From Candidatus Peregrinibacteria bacterium CG_4_9_14_0_2_um_filter_53_11 (GTDB lineage Bacteria > Patescibacteriota > Gracilibacteria > UBA1369 > UM-FILTER-53-11): a DNA stretch of 59,195 nucleotides. Shown piece by piece: positions 18,840 through 27,424 of the stretch; position 1 is the stretch's first letter; every line of letters starts with the position of its first letter. The stretch covers positions 1 through 59,195 of the forward strand of contig PFRX01000043.1 of NCBI GenBank assembly GCA_002788775.1. The letters are read 5' to 3'. Both the position numbers and the translations under genes were made by a program. The notes beneath the pieces were generated by a model. That model was not told the DNA's origin and searched no databases. It was given only the letters and a program-made list of their open reading frames with translations.

Positions 18840-19139
18840 CTACTGAACACGCTCAATCCGCTCGTCATCATCAGCGGTCGAGTTCAGAATTTCTTTTCCA
18901 CATTTGACACAGTGGTGCTTGAGCATAAAACCTTTCGAGCCCTTGTACTCAAGAGCTATCGGCTGCATGGCTCCACCGCATGAGCTCTGACGATCACCCG
19001 GTGTCTCCACATCAACATGCAACGAGTAGAGACAGGCACGACAGTGATTGCGCTCTCCACGAATCAGGGGCGGATTCATAACCTTACAGACCTGACATAC
19101 AAACCCCTCGTTATGCCTCTTGAACTCCTTCCTACTCAT
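18840..19139 (-). CDS. RNHCP-domain zinc-binding protein
   Basis: A 99-residue protein with the signature ERNHCRACLYSLHVD of the RNHCP family, plus CQVCKVMNPP near the N-terminus and a C-terminal HHCVKCGKEI. The CxxC pairs probably bind zinc. The family is small, widespread and of unknown function. The gene lies 29 nt upstream of the tilS start on the same strand. A TATACT box ends 7 nt before its ATG, so its mRNA should be leaderless, and that promoter overlaps the pilN promoter on the other strand. Confidence 0.85.
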   Translation of the reverse strand: MSRKEFKRHNEGFVCQVCKVMNPPLIRGERNHCRACLYSLHVDVETPGDRQSSCGGAMQPIALEYKGSKGFMLKHHCVKCGKEILNSTADDDERIERVQ

Positions 19140-19141
19140 GA

Positions 19142-19170
19142 TTGCTAGTATACGGGATAAATGGTATACT
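19142..19170 (+). promoter_or_regulatory. Promoter of the pilus operon, overlapping a divergent promoter
   Basis: TTGCTA (19142-19147), a 17-nt spacer and TATACT (19165-19170) on the plus strand. On the minus strand another TATACT (19147-19152) serves the RNHCP gene. Together they form a palindrome AGTATAC-N10-GTATACT (19147-19170). Confidence 0.7.
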
Positions 19171-19199
19171 ATATAGATTTAAAAATAAAAAAATATCCC

Positions 19200-19943
19200 A
19201 TGATCGAGTCGGAGATCCAACCAAAGCAAAAATCTTGGTACACCACAGGAATGATCGCACTTTTCGTCGTCCTGATGGGCTTTTCCCTCTACTACGAAAT
19301 AAGCCAGAGTAGCCTCTCAAACAAGATTGCACGCCTCGAGACTCAGAAAGAGCAGCTCCGATCTACGGAAAATGAGGATCGCCGAACGGCTCTGCGCGCC
19401 CGTGCTCTCGTAGTTTTAGATGAGCTCAATCGCATAAAATCAGATCAACGGCTATGGTCAAAGGTGATAGACAAGATCGAAAAAACGATCCCCGTCTTCA
19501 GCACCGATGAGACCTACGAGCCGCTTGTAAGCTTCCGCACCTACAACGGAAACGAAGAAGGACGCATTTCTGCGAATGCCACAACGCGTCCCAACGCAGC
19601 CGATCCTTTTGCCGATGTGGCTACGACGATCAAGGCCTTTAGCCTCGACCCCTCATTTAGCCACGTCTTCGTCCCTTCAATAACCAAAACACTCACGCCC
19701 CAAGGCGAGACCGTTTTGAGCTTCAACATAAGCTTTGAGTACAACGAACAGAAGCTTGTCTCTCGCCCAACAACACCGGCACAGACGACTCCCCCCGCAC
19801 AGAGTTCAGTTCCAGCCGAGACGGCCCCTACGCCTGCCTCAAGCGAGGCTGAGGAGAGCCCGGGGACAGCTCAGCCGACGGCTCCCAAGAGCCCAACTCC
19901 GACAGCTCCAGCGGCCACGCCCCCAGTCGCGCCGCAGTCCTAA
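19200..19943 (+). CDS. pilN: PilN-like type IV pilus assembly protein
   Basis: One cytoplasmic segment, one membrane helix (about residues 18-37) and a coiled-coil stretch, followed by LDELNRIKSDQRLWSKVIDK, the pattern of PilN/GspL-type alignment proteins. PilN pairs with PilO to link the inner-membrane platform to the pilus. The C-terminal 70 residues are a Pro/Ala/Thr-rich tail, longer than usual, which may be flexible and surface-directed. I start at MIESEIQ because the upstream in-frame ATG (19161) overlaps the -10 box. It is the first gene of the operon; pilM is not adjacent. Confidence 0.8.
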   Translation: MIESEIQPKQKSWYTTGMIALFVVLMGFSLYYEISQSSLSNKIARLETQKEQLRSTENEDRRTALRARALVVLDELNRIKSDQRLWSKVIDKIEKTIPVFSTDETYEPLVSFRTYNGNEEGRISANATTRPNAADPFADVATTIKAFSLDPSFSHVFVPSITKTLTPQGETVLSFNISFEYNEQKLVSRPTTPAQTTPPAQSSVPAETAPTPASSEAEESPGTAQPTAPKSPTPTAPAATPPVAPQS

Positions 19944-19971
19944 CTTCTAATCGAACTTTAACGCCCCTCCC

Positions 19972-20502
19972 ATGATCTACCGCGAACGCTCAATCAACAC
20001 GACCCTGATAGCCAGCCTCCTGGGCATGGCCGCGCTCATACTCTTTTTTGCACACACCCGCCCCGCTCATCAAGCGCTCTCCGGACTTGCGGAGAAGGTA
20101 TCGGTACTCGAAGGAGAGATCCAGACTATCCAGGAACACAACACCGGAACAAACCCCAACGGGCTGAGTGAGATTGACGAGAAAGAGCTCGATGAGGCCA
20201 TCCCCCAGACGATTGAACAGGAGAGCCTTGTAAATGACATAAATAAGATAGCCCGAACTACGGACGTCTCATTCAACGCCCTGAGTTTCACCATCCAACG
20301 CAACGCCGTCCTTCCAACCGTCTCAATCTCGGCAAGCTTCCAAGGCACCTACCAGAGCCTCTCACGCTTCATCAGAGAGCTCGAGGTTAATCCCCGCAAA
20401 ATTGTCATCAGCAACGCTTCGGTATCACGTGCAACAAGTGAGGGAGGGCTCGAGCTGGTAAACCTGACCCTCTCCATGGAGAGTTATTTCCGTGAATCAT
20501 AA
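19972..20502 (+). CDS. pilO: PilO-like type IV pilus assembly protein
   Basis: A 176-residue bitopic protein with one N-terminal helix (about 10-27), a coiled coil (VSVLEGEIQTIQEH) and an alpha/beta ferredoxin-like domain containing VSISASFQGTYQSLSRFIRE, a PilO hallmark. It should dimerise with PilN. It follows pilN by 28 nt and precedes pilC by 3 nt in one operon. Confidence 0.83.
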   Translation: MIYRERSINTTLIASLLGMAALILFFAHTRPAHQALSGLAEKVSVLEGEIQTIQEHNTGTNPNGLSEIDEKELDEAIPQTIEQESLVNDINKIARTTDVSFNALSFTIQRNAVLPTVSISASFQGTYQSLSRFIRELEVNPRKIVISNASVSRATSEGGLELVNLTLSMESYFRES

Positions 20503-20505
20503 TAA

Positions 20506-21696
20506 ATGAGCATCCCACAAAAACATCTCGACGAGCTACAAAAGCTCCTCGGCAAAGTTCAGGAAGCGGCTGTAGACGAGGTATTCATCTATGGTGTTAC
20601 CAGTCGCACAGGACGCACACTCCGCCAGCGCATCGACGACTTCCTCATCGACCGCAGCTCAGTTCCCATCGCAGAAAAAGCCTACTTTTTCCAGCTTTTG
20701 GCGACGATGATTCATGCGGGAATCCCGCTGCTTCGCTCACTCAAAATTCTTCTTGTTAAGACCGAGAATCGCCGGCTCAAGCGAATTATCGCCACACTCG
20801 GCCATGATATCGAGCATGGTGCCTCATTTTCAGATGCGCTCAACCGCTTCCCTGAAATATTCTCGGACTCACAGCGTGGAGTGCTAAGATCGGCTGAGGC
20901 GACGGGCTCACTCGAGCAGACGCTCTACAAGATCGCAGATAACTTGGAGCGTCAGCAGGGGCTCCAGTCAAAACTTACAGCCGCCCTGCTCTATCCGGTT
21001 ACCGTCTTTATCGCACTCATCGTGAGCGTCGGAATTATTCTGACCTTCGTCGTACCTCGAATGCAGGAGCTCTTCAATGAGAATACGATCGAGATGCCGC
21101 CGATAACACGCTTCTTTTTAACAATCAGCCTCTGGCTCACTACAAACTGGTGGCTCTTCCTGATACTGACTATCTTCGCCGTCATCGGGTTTCACTTTTA
21201 CGTCAGCTCACCCGAGGGACGCTTCTCATGGGACTTCCACAAGCTCCGCATTCCGTTTGTCGGAAAGCTACTGCGAACAATTTACGTCCTCCGCTTTGTG
21301 GAGTCGCTCGGTCTTCTGATCGAGAGCGGTCTCCCCATCAATCGAGCTCTTGAGTACGTGAGCCAGTCGATCGGGAACGAGGTTTACAAGGTCAAAACAT
21401 ATGAGGCGCTTGCAAACGTCCAGACGGGCTCACCGCTCTCAGCGACACTCGCAACCGCCCCCTTCCTCTTCCCCGAGACGGTAACCAACATGCTCGCAGT
21501 TGCTGAGCAGTCAGCAAGCTTGGGAGATATCTCGATAAAGGTGGGCCGCCACTACCAGCACGAGGTCGACGACACACTTAAGCGAATGACGACGCTTCTC
21601 GGTCCGATCCTTATTCTGGTGATCGGAAGTGCCGTCGCCTTCTTTGCCATCGCAATTCTCTCGCCGATCTTCTCGCTCACAACCTCGATCACCTAA
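20506..21696 (+). CDS. pilC: Type IV pilus inner-membrane platform protein PilC (GspF family)
   Basis: A 396-residue polytopic protein with two GspF domains, each a helical bundle with a membrane pair: FFQLLATMIHAGIPLLRSLK, then LRFVESLGLLIESGLPINRALE. Hydrophobic segments lie near 165-190, 215-235 and 365-390. It is the platform on which the assembly ATPase acts. The N-terminal 55 residues are an additional helical segment. No PilB or PilT ATPase gene is in the window, so those must be elsewhere. Confidence 0.93.
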   Translation: MSIPQKHLDELQKLLGKVQEAAVDEVFIYGVTSRTGRTLRQRIDDFLIDRSSVPIAEKAYFFQLLATMIHAGIPLLRSLKILLVKTENRRLKRIIATLGHDIEHGASFSDALNRFPEIFSDSQRGVLRSAEATGSLEQTLYKIADNLERQQGLQSKLTAALLYPVTVFIALIVSVGIILTFVVPRMQELFNENTIEMPPITRFFLTISLWLTTNWWLFLILTIFAVIGFHFYVSSPEGRFSWDFHKLRIPFVGKLLRTIYVLRFVESLGLLIESGLPINRALEYVSQSIGNEVYKVKTYEALANVQTGSPLSATLATAPFLFPETVTNMLAVAEQSASLGDISIKVGRHYQHEVDDTLKRMTTLLGPILILVIGSAVAFFAIAILSPIFSLTTSIT

Positions 21697-21707
21697 CCCC
21701 GACTCAG

Positions 21708-22250
21708 ATGAAGCGCCAACGCAGTACCGGGGCGAAGGCGGGGTTCACTCTGCTCGAGCTCATCATCGTAATAACCGTCCTCATGCTTGTTACGGCTCTC
21801 GGCTTGGGGAGTTACGGACTGGCCCGCGCCAGCTTGATTATGGACCTGCAAAGTGAGCGGCTTGTTGCAACACTCAACTCACTCCGCGATCAGGCAAAGA
21901 CGCACACGGACTGTATCGGAGTCGACTTCACGAACGATGCTTATCCAGAGCTCCTCAGACAGCCGTATACCAATCCACGTGAGGGGTGCAGTGGAGATAT
22001 AGAGCGAACAGAATTCCCCAACTGGTCTAAAGACGTCGTCACGAGCCAGCTGAGTCTCGACGGCCGTGAGCTCAGCACTCCACTCGTCATCTTCTTTATC
22101 CCGCCAACGGGAGTCGTACGCATCGACCCCGCAGCACAGGTAACAACTATCACGATAAGTCTCACCCGCTACGGCTACGTCCGCGAACGCACTATAGAAA
22201 TCGACGCCACAACCGGACGGATCCAGCGTCTTCCACCTTCTGCACAATGA
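21708..22250 (+). CDS. Prepilin-like protein 1 (GspH/FimT type)
   Basis: A 180-residue protein with a basic leader ending in G and the processed motif GFTLLELIIVITVL (Glu at +5), the recognition site for a PilD-type prepilin peptidase. The hydrophobic N-terminal helix is followed by a mainly beta globular domain. Its size and lack of extra features suggest a minor pilin. It starts 11 nt after pilC and overlaps the next prepilin gene by 4 bp (ATGA). Confidence 0.85.
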   Translation: MKRQRSTGAKAGFTLLELIIVITVLMLVTALGLGSYGLARASLIMDLQSERLVATLNSLRDQAKTHTDCIGVDFTNDAYPELLRQPYTNPREGCSGDIERTEFPNWSKDVVTSQLSLDGRELSTPLVIFFIPPTGVVRIDPAAQVTTITISLTRYGYVRERTIEIDATTGRIQRLPPSAQ

Positions 22251-22786
22251 AACTCGTCCTCACCTCCATCACCAACGCACTCAAAAAAAGACTCAGAAAA
22301 AGTCTGAGGAAGAGTCGTAGTCGAGCGGGCTTCACCTTGCTCGAGACGCTCATCAGCATCTCGATTATCGCACTGGTGATAACCGCCGCCGCTGAACTGA
22401 CGCGGAGCTCGATCAAGATTGGAAGTGTCACAATGAACCAGTTCCTCGCCTTCCATCAAGCCGAGGAGGGGCTCGAAATAACGCGAACAATCCGCGACAG
22501 CAACTGGCTTCGCAACCGACGTTGGGATGAGGGGCTCGCAGCTGGAAGCTACAGAATCGTCCCGGATGAAGAGGCGGGCTCACACCTCCCCTGGAAGCTC
22601 AGCGACGACCTGTTTGAGCCGGCCGACGAAGAGTTCCACCGTATCGTAACGATCAGTTATGCGGAGGAGCCCAACGGCACAAACGTTATGAATATTGTAA
22701 GTACCGTTTCGTACAACGAACGGGGAAAAGACAAGCAGGTCACCCTTCAGACCGAGCTCACCGACTGGAAGCAGGGCCCAATTTAA
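22247..22786 (+). CDS. Prepilin-like protein 2
   Basis: A 179-residue minor-pilin candidate. A 26-residue Arg/Lys-rich leader precedes GFTLLETLISISIIALV with Glu at +5. The leader is longer than usual. The globular part contains AEEGLEITRTIRDSNW and no repeated motif. It overlaps the preceding gene by 4 bp, which implies coupled translation; it precedes the third prepilin by 23 nt. Confidence 0.83.
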   Translation: MKLVLTSITNALKKRLRKSLRKSRSRAGFTLLETLISISIIALVITAAAELTRSSIKIGSVTMNQFLAFHQAEEGLEITRTIRDSNWLRNRRWDEGLAAGSYRIVPDEEAGSHLPWKLSDDLFEPADEEFHRIVTISYAEEPNGTNVMNIVSTVSYNERGKDKQVTLQTELTDWKQGPI

Positions 22787-22809
22787 AACAAAAAACAGTC
22801 TCTAAAATC

Positions 22810-23469
22810 ATGTTTTCCGTTAAAACTTTCATCTCGACTCTCAAGCAGAAAAGCCGTGCCCAGCACGAGGGCTTTACGCTGATCGAGTTGATAATCGCGC
22901 TAAGCGTCTTCATGCTCTTCCTCACACTCTCAACCGGTGCCTACATCAACTTGGTGCGCGCGAATCGCGAGGCGGGAGAAAACCAAAAAATCTATAGAGA
23001 CATACGCCGCGTCTTCGACACCCTCGCGGAAGACATTAGAAGCAAGGCGATCGACTTCACCTGTGTCGACCAGAACTCTCCCTATATCGATGCCTCGTGT
23101 CTGACCAACTTTGAGGGAGAGCACCAGACGGTAATCGCACTCATCGACACAAAAACCAGCCCACTCGAACGAACGCTCTATCGATTCGCCAATGGTGGAG
23201 TCGAAAGCATACAGCAGACTCTCGATCTGAACGGTTTCGGCTGGACGACCCTCAGCGGCTGGCACTCTCTCACCGCCGATACTACGGTCTTTGATGGGGG
23301 CTACTTTGAAGTTTTTCCACTCAATGACCCCTATGCTCAAGAAAATGTTCAAGATGATGAGATCCAGTGGCAGCCCTCAGTCGGAATCACGCTCAAGTAT
23401 AAACGGTACACATTTAAAACAACCTACAGTTCACGCTTTTACGGAACAACCGCTCTCTATTCCCTATGA
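22810..23469 (+). CDS. Prepilin-like protein 3 (PilW/GspJ type)
   Basis: A 219-residue protein with GFTLIELIIALSVFMLFL after a basic leader. The motif NQKIYRDIRRVFDTLAEDIR directly after the helix and the larger globular domain resemble PilW/GspJ minor pseudopilins, which join the tip complex. It contains two cysteines (FTCVDQ, DASCLT) that could form a disulfide. It overlaps the PilX-like gene by 4 bp. Confidence 0.82.
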   Translation: MFSVKTFISTLKQKSRAQHEGFTLIELIIALSVFMLFLTLSTGAYINLVRANREAGENQKIYRDIRRVFDTLAEDIRSKAIDFTCVDQNSPYIDASCLTNFEGEHQTVIALIDTKTSPLERTLYRFANGGVESIQQTLDLNGFGWTTLSGWHSLTADTTVFDGGYFEVFPLNDPYAQENVQDDEIQWQPSVGITLKYKRYTFKTTYSSRFYGTTALYSL

Positions 23470-24500
23470 GTAAGACACGCACACCTTCCTCACTCCTCAC
23501 CGCCAAAACAGCAGCGGCGAGCCGAAAAAAACTCCGCAACAGGGAGGGTAGTTCACTGCTGATTGCACTTATTATTATGGGAATCCTGCTCACACTCGCC
23601 CTGGGTATCAGTGAACTCTTGATCGGGACTCTCCGAGACAACCGGCTCCTACTCGAGCGAACAAAGGCTTGGTATGCGGCTGAGAGTGGTATCGAACGGG
23701 CACTCCTGAGCATCAGCATAAATCCTCCGGGTTATGAGGAAGAAAAAGAAGGCGAACTCAGCGAGGCCGAGGCCAAGTATGCCTACGGCATCTCGGCAGC
23801 AGAGACGAGCGTCCCCCATCGCGAACCGTATGAGATCCAGATCGAGGCGGACACCTACAACGAGCTCGCTGTTGGTGAGGCGATAACCATTCCCCTCTTC
23901 AAAGGGACCGATCCTGACGACGGCGTTCAAGAGTTTCGCGCAGATTTCTACCTCTCACCCACACTCCGACTCAGAAACGGCTACATTTCAAGTGATCTCG
24001 ACATCCTCCGCTGGAAGATTTTCGGTATCGCCACCGACGGCTCGGGAGCCACTGAAGTTATTAACGAGTTCGTACCGGAAGATCCAGGCAGCAGCGCCGA
24101 AAGCCCAACCTGTATTGGAACATCCGTGGAGTGCTACAACGGCGCGACCTTTTTCCAACGCATCCTGGGCTCCGATGGAGCCGAGGAGTACAACGTTATC
24201 GAAGCCTACCCGATCCGCGAGTTTCTACGCACGCACAAGCAAAACTTCCTCGTTCTGACCAACTTCGTGAACGTAAACCTGATTAGTGGAGGCGGGCTTA
24301 CCAGTGCCGAGAAAAAACAGCTGGCAACAATCCGCTACCGGATCCGCGAGAGTCAGGGAGTAGCGCGCCTCACAAGCCCGATAGTTGAGATACGGTCGGA
24401 CGGAACTGTCGCAGAAACTACTCAGAGCATCGACATAAAATTCGGGCGGGAACGCTTCTTGCCGGTCTTCAACTACGCCCTCTACGGCACCTCAAACTAG
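23466..24500 (+). CDS. PilX/GspK-like minor pilin component
   Basis: 344 residues. The leader is followed by EGSSLLIALIIMGILLTLAL and then AWYAAESGIERALLSI, the AAESG motif of PilX/GspK-type proteins. The long C-terminal region has two cysteines close together (TCIGTSVEC). It probably caps or primes the pilus with the three prepilins. It is the last gene of the pilus operon; metG follows after 59 nt. Confidence 0.8.
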   Translation: MSKTRTPSSLLTAKTAAASRKKLRNREGSSLLIALIIMGILLTLALGISELLIGTLRDNRLLLERTKAWYAAESGIERALLSISINPPGYEEEKEGELSEAEAKYAYGISAAETSVPHREPYEIQIEADTYNELAVGEAITIPLFKGTDPDDGVQEFRADFYLSPTLRLRNGYISSDLDILRWKIFGIATDGSGATEVINEFVPEDPGSSAESPTCIGTSVECYNGATFFQRILGSDGAEEYNVIEAYPIREFLRTHKQNFLVLTNFVNVNLISGGGLTSAEKKQLATIRYRIRESQGVARLTSPIVEIRSDGTVAETTQSIDIKFGRERFLPVFNYALYGTSN

Positions 24501-24559
24501 GAGCTCTTGCAACCCTGCCCCCTCCCCATGTAGGCTGATGGAGTCTCAACTTTTTTCGT

Positions 24560-26092
24560 ATGTCAAAGTTCTACATTACCACCGCGATCGCCTACACAAA
24601 CTCCACGCCCCACATCGGTTTCGCGATGGAGCTGATCCAAGGTGACTGCCTGGCGCGCTATCACAGGCTCGTTGGCGACGAGGTTTTTTTCCTGACGGGA
24701 ACCGACGAGCACGGCCTCAAGATGGCTCAGACGGCCAAGGAGAAAAAAACGACGCCCCAGAAGCTTGCAGATACGAACGCCGCTCACTTTAAGCGACTCG
24801 CCGAGTTTGTAGAGGCGAGCAACGACGACTTTATCCGCACTACCGAGGAGCGTCACAAGAAAGGCGCACAGAAGCTGTGGAATAAGCTGGTTGAGGCCGA
24901 CACGCTCTACAAAAAGACCTACGAGGGCCTCTACTGTGTAGGATGTGAGGCCTATATTACCGAAAAAGATCTTGTGGACGGACTCTGCCCCAACCACAAA
25001 AAACCGCCGATCACTTTTAAGGAGGAGAACTACTTCTTCCGCTACACCAAGTACATGCAAGAGGTGAAAGAGCGGATAGAAGACGGCCGCCTGCAGATTC
25101 TGCCCGACTCACGCAAAAATGAGATGCTCGGCCTTCTGGAGCAGGGCCTCAAAGAGAAAAAAGATATCAGCTTCTCACGCCCCACAAAAGATCTTTCATG
25201 GGGAATCCCCGTACCGAATGATCCCGAGCAGACGATGTACGTCTGGTGCGACGCCCTCTCCAACTATATAACCGGACTCGGTTACGGTGAGGAGTCGGAG
25301 CTTTTCAACACCTTCTGGCCGGCAAACGTCCACCTGATCGGCAAAGATATTCTTCGTTTTCACGGCGGAATATGGATCGCGATGCTCATCGCCGCGGGAG
25401 TGGGACCGCCCAAGGCGATCTACGTCCACGGGTACATAACATCCGAAGGGCAGAAGATGAGCAAGTCGCTGGGGAACGTTGTCGATCCATTTGAGACGGG
25501 GAAAAAATACGGCGTCGACGCCTTGCGCTACTTCCTCCTCCGCGAGATTCCAACTACGGACGATGGCGATTTTTCTCAAGACCGTTTTATGGCCGTCTAC
25601 GACAGCGAGCTGGCAAATAACCTCGGTAACCTTGTCAGTCGCGTCCTGACGATGACCCAGAAGTATGCGGAAGGGAAGGTTCCGGCGAGCTCAAAAAATG
25701 AGGCGCTCGAGACGCGCGTTCTGGAGACCTGGAAAGAGTACCAGAAAAACTTTGAGCAGTTTAACCTGAAAGGCGCACTCGAATCCGTCGTCAACCTGCT
25801 CAACACGGCAAACCAGTACCTGGAAGAACAGAAGCCCTGGATACTTGCCAAGACGGATCCCTCGGCGGTCCTCAAAACTCTCTACCACACACTCGAAATC
25901 CTCCGCCACATAAGTCTGATGATCATGCCCTTTATTCCCGCCACAGCGCAAAAACTCCAAGACGGGCTCAACTGGCACGGCACAAAACTCTACCCCGACA
26001 ACATCAACTGGGGCATCCTAAAAGAAGGAACGCAGACACAGAAACTCCCCTCCCTCTTCCCACGACTGGAGAGCAAGGAAGACGCGGCCTAA
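24560..26092 (+). CDS. metG: Methionyl-tRNA synthetase
   Basis: Charges tRNA-Met. The class-I signature is PHIG at residues 17-20, and KMSKS lies at about 298-302 (EGQKMSKSLGN). A single zinc-knuckle-like insert (CVGCEAY, then LCPNH) lies near 130. The 510 residues lack the C-terminal tRNA-binding dimer domain, giving a monomeric short form. The gene ends 9 nt before a convergent membrane-protein gene. No Shine-Dalgarno is visible. Confidence 0.97.
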   Translation: MSKFYITTAIAYTNSTPHIGFAMELIQGDCLARYHRLVGDEVFFLTGTDEHGLKMAQTAKEKKTTPQKLADTNAAHFKRLAEFVEASNDDFIRTTEERHKKGAQKLWNKLVEADTLYKKTYEGLYCVGCEAYITEKDLVDGLCPNHKKPPITFKEENYFFRYTKYMQEVKERIEDGRLQILPDSRKNEMLGLLEQGLKEKKDISFSRPTKDLSWGIPVPNDPEQTMYVWCDALSNYITGLGYGEESELFNTFWPANVHLIGKDILRFHGGIWIAMLIAAGVGPPKAIYVHGYITSEGQKMSKSLGNVVDPFETGKKYGVDALRYFLLREIPTTDDGDFSQDRFMAVYDSELANNLGNLVSRVLTMTQKYAEGKVPASSKNEALETRVLETWKEYQKNFEQFNLKGALESVVNLLNTANQYLEEQKPWILAKTDPSAVLKTLYHTLEILRHISLMIMPFIPATAQKLQDGLNWHGTKLYPDNINWGILKEGTQTQKLPSLFPRLESKEDAA

Positions 26093-26101
26093 GGGCGTTT
26101 T

Positions 26102-26548
26102 TTAAGAGTCTGCCGGGGCTTCTACAGCTGCCGGAGCGGGCTGTGGAGTAGAGACGGGCTGGTCCGCCGTAAGCAGAATCCCGATAATCAGACGGATAAT
26201 TGAGAAGGCGAAAATAATGAGGACGAGGCCACCAACTTCCCAAGCGAGAGCCTTTTTTTCCTGCGTTATCGTCTCCTCACTTCCGGCACCGATAACCAGA
26301 CGCCATCCCGTGGAGGCGATCATGTAGATGGCGATAACTCCAGCTATACCGGTAACTATATTAACTATGCGCTGGGTCAAAATAATGCGGGCTTTATCGG
26401 GATCTTGAATATCCTCCTTAACACTGCCGGAAATGGTTGGCGCACCTGTCGGCAGGTACTCCGAGGGAATGCCGTATGCCGCCTGAAGCGTCGCGGGTGC
26501 AACCAAAATCTGAGCGACGAGGACGAGAGTGAGGAGAAGTTTTTTCAT
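26102..26548 (-). CDS. VirB2/TrbC-like two-helix membrane protein 1
   Basis: 148 residues: a signal peptide (MKKLLLTLVLVAQILVAPATLQA), a short polar segment and two hydrophobic helices separated by a small basic/acidic loop (GAGSEETITQEKKA). This is the TrbC/VirB2 pilin layout seen in type IV secretion systems. The tail is Pro/Ala-rich. It is the last of five such genes on this strand, 18 nt after the previous one. The family assignment rests on topology and the W-G-G-L pattern before helix 2. Confidence 0.7.
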   Translation of the reverse strand: MKKLLLTLVLVAQILVAPATLQAAYGIPSEYLPTGAPTISGSVKEDIQDPDKARIILTQRIVNIVTGIAGVIAIYMIASTGWRLVIGAGSEETITQEKKALAWEVGGLVLIIFAFSIIRLIIGILLTADQPVSTPQPAPAAVEAPADS

Positions 26549-26566
26549 GAGAAAAAATGAGAGCTA

Positions 26567-26974
26567 TTACTGAAAGACGAGCTGAAGGACACCACGAACG
26601 ACACCATAGGCTGTTATCATCACGCCAAGCCCAACAACAGACCAGACGAGCATCGTCTTAAACTTCTTGTACTCATCTTCATTTCCTTGGGCGACGATGA
26701 GCATTACTCCGGCATAGATTATAAGACCGACAGTGATCGTAGCTACAAGACCCAAGAAAATCTTAATAGATTTGGGAATAAGATCGTTAAGTAAGTCACC
26801 TGTAGGAACAGCACTGCCCGCACCATCAACATTTTTGACTGCGGCATCAGGGAGAATATCGCTCGCGGACTTTTGAGCAAAAACCGTTGAAGGAAGCAGA
26901 AGTGCAGTTAGAAGTTGCGCCGAAAAAACGAGGACGAAGAGTGCTTTTTGACGAAGGTGCTTAAGAGAGTTCAT
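26567..26974 (-). CDS. VirB2/TrbC-like two-helix membrane protein 2
   Basis: 135 residues with a signal peptide ending at VFAQ, then two helices (FLGLVATITVGLIIYAGVML and MLVWSVVGLGVMITAYGVV) joined by the loop QGNEDEYKKFK. This short loop with charged residues between two membrane helices is shared by all five genes of the cluster. It starts 2 nt after the stop of the upstream gene. It probably forms or anchors a surface fibre or channel. Confidence 0.7.
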   Translation of the reverse strand: MNSLKHLRQKALFVLVFSAQLLTALLLPSTVFAQKSASDILPDAAVKNVDGAGSAVPTGDLLNDLIPKSIKIFLGLVATITVGLIIYAGVMLIVAQGNEDEYKKFKTMLVWSVVGLGVMITAYGVVRGVLQLVFQ

Positions 26975-26976
26975 TT

Positions 26977-27423
26977 CTAAAGGTTAAGTTTGGAGATGAT
27001 GCTGACAATACCAACCGAGAGCATCGCCAAGACGAGTCCGGCGATAGACCAAAGAATCGTTCGCTTGGCACGTCCGATCGCATCATCATTACCGGCGGCA
27101 AAGAGCAGCTGAGCTCCACCGACAATCAAGAAGATGACTGAGCTGATTGCGATAAGTCCCAAGAAGCCGGCAATAAAAGAGCTTCCGAAGGTATCGAGAA
27201 TATATTCGCGCGTCGCCTTACCACTTTCCTGAGTCGCTTCCTGAATGCAGGGCAGGCTTGGTACGCAGGGAATAGGATTGGGGGAAGCCAGATTCTTAGT
27301 AGGATTCTCTATCGATTCGGCGGCATAGGCCAGAGGCGTTGAGGAGGCCGAGAGGCCCAGACCGAGCGAGAGCGCGATCATGAGAGCGACAAGAAAACTG
27401 CTGGTTTTTGGTGAGGTGTGCAT
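26977..27423 (-). CDS. VirB2/TrbC-like two-helix membrane protein 3
   Basis: 148 residues. The start at 27423 (MHTSPKTSS) is chosen because it follows the previous stop by 1 nt and yields a proper signal peptide ending AYAAE. Two cysteines (IPCVPSLPCIQ) precede the helices. The helix pair carries the loop FAAGNDDAIGRAKRT, as in its neighbours. Longer in-frame starts would lie inside the preceding gene. Confidence 0.7.
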   Translation of the reverse strand: MHTSPKTSSFLVALMIALSLGLGLSASSTPLAYAAESIENPTKNLASPNPIPCVPSLPCIQEATQESGKATREYILDTFGSSFIAGFLGLIAISSVIFLIVGGAQLLFAAGNDDAIGRAKRTILWSIAGLVLAMLSVGIVSIISKLNL

Positions 27424-27424
27424 C

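Noticed and set aside
19750-19943. Pro/Ala/Thr-rich pilN tail as a separate repeat or frame error
   Set aside because: The frame is open, codon use is similar to the rest, and the next gene follows normally; it is most simply a flexible tail.
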